DNA of 17,901 nt from JAUNKE01 sp041784625 (lineage in GTDB: Bacteria > Bacillota > Clostridia > Peptostreptococcales > Filifactoraceae), in the NCBI GenBank assembly GCA_041784625.1, contig JBHBDS010000076.1, positions 1 to 17,901 of the forward strand, written 5' to 3'. Below are positions 1 through 5,503 of the stretch, piece by piece. The position numbers and the translations under genes are program-made. The number at the start of each line of letters is the position of its first letter. Positions within the stretch are counted from its first letter, which is position 1. Under the pieces are notes generated by a model, which saw only the letters and a list, made by a program, of their open reading frames with translations, was not told the DNA's origin and made no database searches.

Positions 1-1
1 T

Positions 2-874
2 CTTCTCGATACGCTCAACAATCAGTATTCTAAAGATATGCTCTCGTTGTCTTTGCCATCGCTGAGAGTGGACAATTTTTCGGTTGAAATGGCGGAGAAG
101 ATTCAGACGGTTCGTCGCTCAGGACTGACGCTTGCACCCGAAGCGGGGACTCAGAGACTTCGTGATGTGATCAACAAGGGCGTCACCAAAGAGGATTTGA
201 TTCAAGCGACGAGCAAAGCATTCCGTGGTGGCTGGAAAAATGTCAAACTCTACTTTATGACAGGACTTCCGACCGAAACTTACGAGGATCTCGATGGGAT
301 TGCCGATTTGGCATACACTGTGCTCGATGTATACAAAGAAGTTCATGAGACCAAAAATCTCGGCAATTTCAATGTGACGATTAGCACCTCGGTTTTTGTG
401 CCGAAGCCGAACACACCATTCCAATGGCATGGTCAGGACACGCAGGAAGTAATGGCGCAAAAACAGCAATATCTCAAAGAAAAACTGCGCCACAAAAATA
501 TTTCCTTTAGCTATCACGACAATCAGCTGAGCTTTTTGGAGGCAGTGATTGCACGAGGAGATCGCAGGATTTCAAAAGTAATTTACGATGCTTTCCGCAA
601 AGGTTGCAAATTTGATAGCTGGGGCGAGCATTTCCAATATGATTTGTGGATGCAAGCATTTGAAGAAAATGGTATCAACCCGATGGATTTTGCGAACAAG
701 GAGATCGAGCTCGATCGACCATTGCCATGGGATCACCTCAGCTGTGGTGTTAGCAAAAATTTCTTAAAAAGAGAACTCTCTCTTGCGCTTGAAGCAAAAG
801 AATCGGTGGATTGCCGAGACCATTGCATCGGCTGCGGAATCAATCAGAATATCGGAAGGGGGCTCTGCGGATGA
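2..874 (+). CDS. Radical SAM protein, TIGR03960-like, 3' part (5' end outside window)
   Basis: The frame is open from the first complete codon of the window, so this is the C-terminal part (about 290 residues) of a longer protein; the ATG at 38 is internal. Visible landmarks are the stretch SLPSLRVDNFS, the TLAPEAGTQRLRDVINKG segment and KLYFMTGLPTE, which are typical of the barrel of B12-domain-containing radical SAM proteins of the TIGR03960 group. The C terminus carries a cysteine cluster (CRDHCIGCG). The CxxxCxxC iron-sulfur motif must lie upstream of the window. The molecular reaction is not known to me; the family is usually encoded next to the DUF2344 protein, as here. The stop codon overlaps the start of the next gene (ATGA), suggesting translational coupling. 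Confidence 0.88.
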   Translation, partial: LLDTLNNQYSKDMLSLSLPSLRVDNFSVEMAEKIQTVRRSGLTLAPEAGTQRLRDVINKGVTKEDLIQATSKAFRGGWKNVKLYFMTGLPTETYEDLDGIADLAYTVLDVYKEVHETKNLGNFNVTISTSVFVPKPNTPFQWHGQDTQEVMAQKQQYLKEKLRHKNISFSYHDNQLSFLEAVIARGDRRISKVIYDAFRKGCKFDSWGEHFQYDLWMQAFEENGINPMDFANKEIELDRPLPWDHLSCGVSKNFLKRELSLALEAKESVDCRDHCIGCGINQNIGRGLCG

Positions 875-1536
875 TTTTTCGCTGCAAATATTCAAAGACG
901 GACGAGATGGCATTTATTTCGCATCTCGATTTACTTCGAATTTTTATTCGGGCATTGCGCCGAGAAAGCATCGATGTAAACTACAGCCAAGGTTTTCATC
1001 CTCACCCAAAGCTCTCGTTTTCGCCAGCGCTCAGCCTTGGGGTGGAGAGCGTGTGCGAGATGATGGATATCGATGTCGCATCGGAAATCTCACCTGAAGA
1101 ATTTCTGAAAAAACTCAATAAAGCATTGCCGATTGGGGTAAAGGTGAGCGAGGTTTATCCGATTCCAAAAATGGGCGGTATCGCTTCTTTGACAACACAT
1201 AGCAAATATCGGATTTCATTGAACAAGGTGGACGAGGCACTGATTCAGCGAATCAGTGAACTGCTCGCACAAGAAGAAATTCTGATTCGAAAGAAGAATA
1301 AAAAAGGAAAATTTACTGAAATCAATGTCAAAGATCGAATCGATCGTATCGAAGTAATCGACAATGCAATCGATGTGATTTTGCTTAACTCGACCAATGG
1401 TGCACTTAAACCGTCGGAGTTTATCGATATTTTATTCGAGAATCATTCTTCCAGTGAGAGCAATTACGAAGTTTATTCAGTAGTTAAAACGCAGCTATAT
1501 CTTTTTGATGGAAAGGGAATGAAACTTGTCGAATAA
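871..1536 (+). CDS. DUF2344 / TIGR03936 radical SAM-associated protein
   Basis: A 221-residue protein beginning MIFRCKYSKTDE. The start at 871 is chosen because ATG overlaps the stop of the preceding gene as ATGA and is preceded by a purine-rich RBS (ggaaggggg, 854-862); the in-frame ATG at 811 would add 20 unrelated residues inside the upstream gene. The N-terminal segment FISHLDLLRIFIRALRR and the SQGFHPHPKLSFSPALSLG motif are characteristic of DUF2344. Members occur as a separate gene, as here, or fused to the TIGR03960 radical SAM protein, so a joint function with the upstream gene is likely but its chemistry is unknown to me. The 3' end overlaps the RNase G gene by 11 bases. Confidence 0.9.
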   Translation: MIFRCKYSKTDEMAFISHLDLLRIFIRALRRESIDVNYSQGFHPHPKLSFSPALSLGVESVCEMMDIDVASEISPEEFLKKLNKALPIGVKVSEVYPIPKMGGIASLTTHSKYRISLNKVDEALIQRISELLAQEEILIRKKNKKGKFTEINVKDRIDRIEVIDNAIDVILLNSTNGALKPSEFIDILFENHSSSESNYEVYSVVKTQLYLFDGKGMKLVE

Positions 1537-2947
1537 ATTGTTGATTGAGCGGACCACATTGTTTGACAAATTGGCAGTGATTGACAGTAAAAATGCTCTG
1601 CTGGAGTTGAAAGTGATTGCCAAGGATTCTGAGCCAAAGGTCGGACAGATTTATGCTGGGTTTGTAGAGAACTACCAGATGACGCTTGGTGCTGCGTTTG
1701 TAAACATTGGTGAGGATAGCGTATTTCTTCCGTCAAAGAAAAAACTTCAGCCAGGAGAGCGAATCTTCGTGCAGATTCAGCGAGAGGCCGAAAAAAACAA
1801 AAAGGCAAGAGCAACCGAAGATATTACAATCGCTGGAAAATTTGCTGTGCTGATAGAAAATGGAAAATCGATCGTCTTGCCGAAAAAAAATCGGGATAGC
1901 CGTGAACAAAAAAAATTGGCGAAAAAACTCCAAGAAGAGTCTTGGGAATATGGTTTTTTGTTACGTAGTCATTGCGAGCTCTCCGATTACGACGAAATTG
2001 CGGAAGAGCTAGAGAAGTTGCAAACACTTCGAAAAAATTTTTCACTCTCAAAAATCGGCTTGGTATATGACAGCAATTCGATGGAACAGATGGTCGAATC
2101 ATTTGTCACAAAATGGAAAATCCGCTCGATTGCCTGCGATGACAAAGCTTGTTACAAATTGCTGAGCAAAAAATACGAGAGCGAAAAAATCTTAGTAGAG
2201 TATATCGAACATTCGCTTTTTGAGCGACATCATCTGAATTTGATGGACAAAATTCGTGGGAGTGAAACAAAAGATGATTTTTCGATCACGGTGAATTATC
2301 TCGAGGCACTTTGTGTGATTGATGTTAACTCTCCGATGCAAGATCAGTCGATTCGTGATCGCAAAATTCTTTCGGTAAACCAAGCAGCATTTGCTTATAT
2401 CATGGACTACATCGAAAAATTTGCTCTTGGGGGGATGATTCTGATTGATTTTATTACGATGAGCGATGAATATCGGGATCGGCTGGAGGCGTTTATTTTC
2501 GAGTTTTTTTCAAAAAATATTCTGCGTGATCGACGAATCAAATTCTATCCGATGAACAGTAGCTGTCTGTTTCAGATGGTGATCGAAAGAACCCAAACAT
2601 CGATCGTACAACAAATGACTGCGACTTGCCCGATGTGCGCAGGAAGCGGCATTGTGTCAAGCAGCAAGGCGCTGATTGACGAGATGGAACTCGAACTAAA
2701 AAGGCATCAGCATCATTTTCCAGAGCAGGGAGTTTCAATCATCGTCCCAAATTATTTTTCGGAAAACGAAACGAATATCATTGAGGATATTGCCAGCAAC
2801 TGTCATATATCCTATAATATTGAACGGAGCAATTTTTTGGAAAATGTCAAAAGTGATGAACCAAAAATAGTTGCCAAAAATTCAGAACAAAAAACAAGTC
2901 GCAGTAATTTGCAAAATCAAATCATTATTGTGGCAACAGGAGAATAA
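1526..2947 (+). CDS. rng: Ribonuclease E/G family endoribonuclease
   Basis: A 473-residue RNase G-like protein for rRNA and mRNA processing in the cytoplasm. The start is TTG at 1526, behind the RBS ggaaaggg (1510-1517), inside the end of the preceding gene. An S1-like segment is visible near residues 38-70 (GQIYAGFVENY ... GAAFVNIGEDSVFL). The catalytic core shows IDVNS with Asp266 and LIDFI with Asp308, 42 residues apart as in E. coli RNase E (Asp303/Asp346), so the Mg-binding aspartates look intact. The zinc-link CPxCxGxG is present (Cys368, Cys371). Surroundings are divergent: IDVNSP instead of the usual IDVNSG, and IDFITM instead of IDFIDM. The last ~90 residues are poorly conserved. It is co-transcribed with the radical SAM pair and asnA. 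Confidence 0.9.
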   Translation: MSNKLLIERTTLFDKLAVIDSKNALLELKVIAKDSEPKVGQIYAGFVENYQMTLGAAFVNIGEDSVFLPSKKKLQPGERIFVQIQREAEKNKKARATEDITIAGKFAVLIENGKSIVLPKKNRDSREQKKLAKKLQEESWEYGFLLRSHCELSDYDEIAEELEKLQTLRKNFSLSKIGLVYDSNSMEQMVESFVTKWKIRSIACDDKACYKLLSKKYESEKILVEYIEHSLFERHHLNLMDKIRGSETKDDFSITVNYLEALCVIDVNSPMQDQSIRDRKILSVNQAAFAYIMDYIEKFALGGMILIDFITMSDEYRDRLEAFIFEFFSKNILRDRRIKFYPMNSSCLFQMVIERTQTSIVQQMTATCPMCAGSGIVSSSKALIDEMELELKRHQHHFPEQGVSIIVPNYFSENETNIIEDIASNCHISYNIERSNFLENVKSDEPKIVAKNSEQKTSRSNLQNQIIIVATGE

Positions 2948-2948
2948 A

Positions 2949-3962
2949 ATGAGCAGTCAAAAACTGATTGTACCACAGGGGTATCAAAGTAAATTGGATT
3001 TGATGGAGACAGAAGTTGCTATCAAAGTACTAAAGGATAAATTTGAAAAAGAATTGTCTCGAAAACTAAATCTGACGAGGGTTTCTGCACCACTTTTTGT
3101 AAAAAAATCGACTGGGCTCAATGACGACCTCAACGGGGTGGAGCGTCCTGTTGGTTTTGATATGCTCGACACAGGATATTATGCGGAGATCGTTCAATCG
3201 CTCGCGAAATGGAAACGTATGGCGCTGGGAAGCTACGGCGTGGAAGTTGGCAAAGGGATTTACACCGATATGAATGCGGTGCGTCGTGACGAGGAGCTGG
3301 ACAACATTCACTCCATCTATGTGGATCAGTGGGACTGGGAAAAAGTCATTCTTGAAGAAGATCGTACGATTGAGACGCTGATTTCGATTGTAAAAGATAT
3401 TTACGAAGTGTTCAAAATCACTTCCTACAAAATGAACTATGAATTCCCGCAAATTCAGACGGAACTACCAAAAGATATTTTCTTCATCACCTCGCAGGAG
3501 CTACTCGATCTGTATCCAGATTTGACGCCGAAACAGCGGGAGTATGAAATCGCTAAAAAACATGGCGCCGTATTCATTATGCAGATTGGGAAATTATTGT
3601 CCAATGGCGAAATGCACGATGGTCGTGCGGCAGACTACGACGATTGGGAGCTCAATGGCGATATCTTGTTCTACTACGATATTCTTGACATCGCACTCGA
3701 ATTGTCTTCGATGGGAATCCGTGTCAATGCTGATTCACTACTCAGCCAAATCAAAATCCGCGAGCAAGAGCATAAGCTCGAGATGGATTTTCAAAAAAGT
3801 GTACTCAACAAAGAAGTTCCGTTCACCGTCGGTGGAGGAATCGGGCAGTCTCGAATCTGTATGTTTTTCCTGCGCAAAGCACATATCGGCGAAGTCCAAG
3901 CATCAATTTGGGATGACGAAACCATCGAAATTTGTAAGCAAAACAACATTAATCTGTTATAA
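2949..3962 (+). CDS. asnA: Aspartate-ammonia ligase (asparagine synthetase A)
   Basis: A 337-residue protein close to the ~330 residues of E. coli AsnA. It makes asparagine from aspartate, ammonia and ATP, releasing AMP and PPi, using a class II tRNA-synthetase-like catalytic fold. Family landmarks include SAPLFVKKSTGLNDDLNG and RPVGFD near the N terminus, GIYTDMNAVRRDEELDN, HSIYVDQWDWEKV, and the C-terminal GGGIGQSRICMFFLRK (Gly295-Arg302 and on) followed by HIGEVQASIW. The ATG at 2949 lies one base after the RNase G stop and behind ggaga (2939-2943); the frame is open further upstream, but that part overlaps the RNase gene and does not resemble AsnA. Its position as last gene of the radical SAM/RNase operon is unusual. 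I see no clear T-rich terminator after it. Confidence 0.95.
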   Translation: MSSQKLIVPQGYQSKLDLMETEVAIKVLKDKFEKELSRKLNLTRVSAPLFVKKSTGLNDDLNGVERPVGFDMLDTGYYAEIVQSLAKWKRMALGSYGVEVGKGIYTDMNAVRRDEELDNIHSIYVDQWDWEKVILEEDRTIETLISIVKDIYEVFKITSYKMNYEFPQIQTELPKDIFFITSQELLDLYPDLTPKQREYEIAKKHGAVFIMQIGKLLSNGEMHDGRAADYDDWELNGDILFYYDILDIALELSSMGIRVNADSLLSQIKIREQEHKLEMDFQKSVLNKEVPFTVGGGIGQSRICMFFLRKAHIGEVQASIWDDETIEICKQNNINLL

Positions 3963-4124
3963 TAACAACTTAAATTATTATGTTGCGACAAGTCGCAAAC
4001 GGGCTTGCCTGTGCCCAACGATAGAATTATAGAAATCTACGATTTCGTTATAATTCATCGGAAGGGTACCGCATGGAAGTTCTTATTGAAACATAAATGA
4101 TCATAGGACGGGTACATTTATGTT
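3959..4124. repeat. Run of five consecutive inverted repeats downstream of asnA
   Basis: Five palindromes follow one another: ataataa/ttattat (3959-3965 with 3975-3981), ttgcgac/gtcgcaa (3983-3989 with 3992-3998), gggc/gccc (4001-4004 with 4013-4016), a long nested hairpin with arms cgat-a-gaattata-gaaat and atttc-gt-tataattc-atcg (4019-4036 with 4042-4060), and aacataaatg/catttatgtt (4090-4099 with 4115-4124). The middle three could fold as adjacent RNA stem-loops. None is followed by a T-run, so they are not standard terminators, and I recognise no known riboswitch consensus. There is no convincing ORF. It may be a structured 3' UTR, a small RNA, or a degenerate mobile-element end. Confidence 0.5.
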
Positions 4125-4134
4125 ATAATATAAT
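4090..4134 (+). promoter_or_regulatory. Probable extended -10 promoter with operator-like dyad, upstream of the HPr gene
   Basis: TGtTATAAT at 4121-4129 is a perfect extended -10 element; a second overlapping TATAAT lies at 4129-4134. No good -35 hexamer sits 16-18 bases upstream. A perfect 10-bp inverted repeat (aacataaatg at 4090-4099, catttatgtt at 4115-4124) spans the -35 region and overlaps the -10, so it could be a repressor or activator site. Transcription from here would give the HPr mRNA a leader of about 170 bases. Confidence 0.42.
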
Positions 4135-4308
4135 AGTGGATTGAAATACTTTGAAGAGCAACAATGATTTTTTGCACAGGCGGTAGAATAATTTTAATGA
4201 TAATATTATTATTCATCAAGTAGGGGAAGTAAATCAAATAAATTGATGAGAGATTTATTTTAATGAAATTGCAACACAAAGGATTTATGTTTTAATACTG
4301 GAGGAGAA
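4135..4308 (+). other. Gene-free, AT-rich leader region before the HPr gene
   Basis: No gene is visible. Short palindromes are gaataat/attattc (4186-4192 with 4208-4214) and aaataaat/atttattt (4236-4243 with 4253-4260, nine-base loop). An alternative weak promoter is TTGCAC (4172-4177) with TAATGA (4195-4200) at 17-base spacing. The HPr RBS ctggaggag lies just before the start at 4309. These signals are individually weak because of the base composition. Confidence 0.3.
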
Positions 4309-4563
4309 ATGTATACTGAGCAGGCTCGTGTAGTCAGCGAGATGGGAATCCATGCAAAAGCGGCATCTGAGATCATCAAAGCAGCAACGCAATATCGATC
4401 CAATGTATTTCTAGAATACGAAGGACGATTGATCAATGCAAAAAGTATCGTCGGGCTTTTGGCAGCGGCGATTCCAGAGGGCTCTTTGGTGATGGTGTCA
4501 GCTGATGGCGCCGATGAAGTCGATGTGGTCAAACGACTTGTCGCAATTATCGAGGAAGAATAG
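4309..4563 (+). CDS. HPr family phosphocarrier-like protein with variant active site
   Basis: An 84-residue protein of HPr length and pattern. His15 lies in MGIHAKAASEI, the position phosphorylated by enzyme I in the PTS, and Ser46 lies in NAKSIVGLLAA, the site of HPr kinase in Bacillota. The residues after the histidine differ from the usual HARPA: Arg17 is Lys and Pro18 is Ala. Classical HPr uses Arg17 near the phosphohistidine, so phosphotransfer may be altered, or this may be a paralogue with a mainly regulatory role. The start has a strong RBS (ggaggag). It stands alone, with no enzyme I, HPr kinase or sugar permease in the window, and has a leader with possible operator sequences upstream. 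Confidence 0.88.
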   Translation: MYTEQARVVSEMGIHAKAASEIIKAATQYRSNVFLEYEGRLINAKSIVGLLAAAIPEGSLVMVSADGADEVDVVKRLVAIIEEE

Positions 4564-4581
4564 CCCCATTGTATAGACAAA

Positions 4582-4612
4582 ATTGGTGTCCTGTGACATC
4601 AATCGATATAGG
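4582..4612 (+). promoter_or_regulatory. Possible promoter with dyad before the nitroreductase gene
   Basis: The sequence attggtgtc/gacatcaat (4582-4590 with 4595-4603) forms a 9-bp dyad with a four-base centre and one G-T pair. It overlaps a candidate -35 TTGGTG (4583-4588), with TATAGG at 4607-4612 as -10 at an 18-base spacing. It could be an operator or a short RNA hairpin; there is no T-run after it. Both promoter hexamers are imperfect. Confidence 0.3.
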
Positions 4613-4662
4613 TATTCATGGCAATGATTTTGTAAAAAATAATCTATTTGAAGGAGAACCAA

Positions 4663-5460
4663 ATGAACTACGAAAAAATTATTACAGAACTCAAATCCGT
4701 AAGAGAGTTTACAAACAAAAAAGTGGATACGAATTTGCTATCTGCGGTGATTGGAAGTCTTTCTTCGCTCAACAAGCTCAATGATTCCGATCTTGAATTT
4801 GCAGTGATTGAAGATGGGAAAAAATTCGCTGCGGATTTTGATGGAAAAATTGGATATTTTGGCAAAATTATCGAAGCTCCGAACTACATACTTGTTTTTG
4901 GAGAAGACACAGAAAAAGCAAGACAAAACGCTGGATTCTGCACCGAGTGGGTTCGCTTTTCGCTTTGGGACAAAGGAATCGGCACTTGCTGGATTAGCAC
5001 AGTAGACGGAGTCGATTACAATGCGCTGTTTGGCAAAGAAGAGGGAAAAACACTTCTCGCTTGCATCGGACTAGGAGCAGAATACTCTGGATTCTTCAAA
5101 AAGAATACGGAAAAGAAATCCGAGCGTAAAGGAATCGCAGAATTTGTATACAAAAACACTTGGAAAGAAGAAATGACTTGGGAAGAGCTAGAGCAGCTTG
5201 GACTTGCAGAAGTTTTCTATCTGACGAAGCTAGCACCATCATGGGGCAATGAACAGCCATGGGCATTTATGATCGACAAGAACGAATGCAAACTGTTCAT
5301 CAACAAAAAAGAAGACAAAAACTTCAGCATCGATACAGGAATCATTTCACTGTTCTTCGTCAAAGCGTGTGAGGCAAAAGGACTTAAAGTTCAGGCAACA
5401 TTCCCAGAGACAGCAGAAAAACATGATGACTTTGAATGCCAAGTAACATTTACACTATAA
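4663..5460 (+). CDS. Nitroreductase-fold protein, putative TM1586-type
   Basis: A 265-residue protein. The ATG at 4663 is chosen over the in-frame TTG at 4648 because the RBS aaggag occupies 4651-4656, right between them. The pattern YEKIITELKSVREFTNKKV at the N terminus, the central segment GFCTEWVRFSLWDKGIGTCWI and LLACIGLGAE resemble the flavin nitroreductase fold, and the second half (LTKLAPSWGNEQPWAF ... IDTGIISLFFVKACEAKGL) repeats the theme, as in single-chain TM1586-like nitroreductases where two half-domains make one FMN site. The natural substrate cannot be inferred. It is probably transcribed alone or with the HPr gene (99 bases between), and ends at the hairpin at 5464-5489. Confidence 0.8.
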   Translation: MNYEKIITELKSVREFTNKKVDTNLLSAVIGSLSSLNKLNDSDLEFAVIEDGKKFAADFDGKIGYFGKIIEAPNYILVFGEDTEKARQNAGFCTEWVRFSLWDKGIGTCWISTVDGVDYNALFGKEEGKTLLACIGLGAEYSGFFKKNTEKKSERKGIAEFVYKNTWKEEMTWEELEQLGLAEVFYLTKLAPSWGNEQPWAFMIDKNECKLFINKKEDKNFSIDTGIISLFFVKACEAKGLKVQATFPETAEKHDDFECQVTFTL

Positions 5461-5461
5461 A
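5432..5461 (+). promoter_or_regulatory. Candidate pcrA promoter inside the end of the nitroreductase gene
   Basis: TTGAAT (5432-5437) and TATAAA (5456-5461) are separated by 18 bases and overlap the nitroreductase stop codon. Because only 14 bases lie between the T-run of the hairpin (ends 5489) and the pcrA start (5504), a promoter for pcrA cannot fit after the terminator, so this one, or readthrough, must serve. Transcripts would begin near 5468, inside the left arm of the hairpin. Confidence 0.38.
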
Positions 5462-5463
5462 AC

Positions 5464-5489
5464 AAAAAGGGGCCAAGGTCCCTTTTTTT
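5464..5489 (+). terminator. Rho-independent terminator after the nitroreductase gene
   Basis: Arms aaaaaggggcc (5464-5474) and ggtccctttttt (from 5477) pair over 11 positions with one G-T wobble around a two-base centre, followed by a run of seven T (5483-5489). The A-run on the 5' side makes it potentially bidirectional. It directly abuts the pcrA RBS (ggag, 5493-5496). Confidence 0.82.
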
Positions 5490-5503
5490 ACAGGAGAAAC
5501 AAA

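Noticed and set aside
811..870. Upstream ATG of the DUF2344 frame
   Set aside because: The family start MIFRCKYSK coincides with ATG 871, its RBS and the ATGA overlap.
4061..4080. T-box-like string (aagggtaccgc) before the HPr gene
   Set aside because: It lacks the central GGN of the AGGGTGGNACCGC core and is not followed by a terminator, and no stem I is visible.
4240..4280. Hammerhead-like bases (tgatgag ... gaaa)
   Set aside because: The bases between them do not form stem II, and no cleavage-site strand fits.
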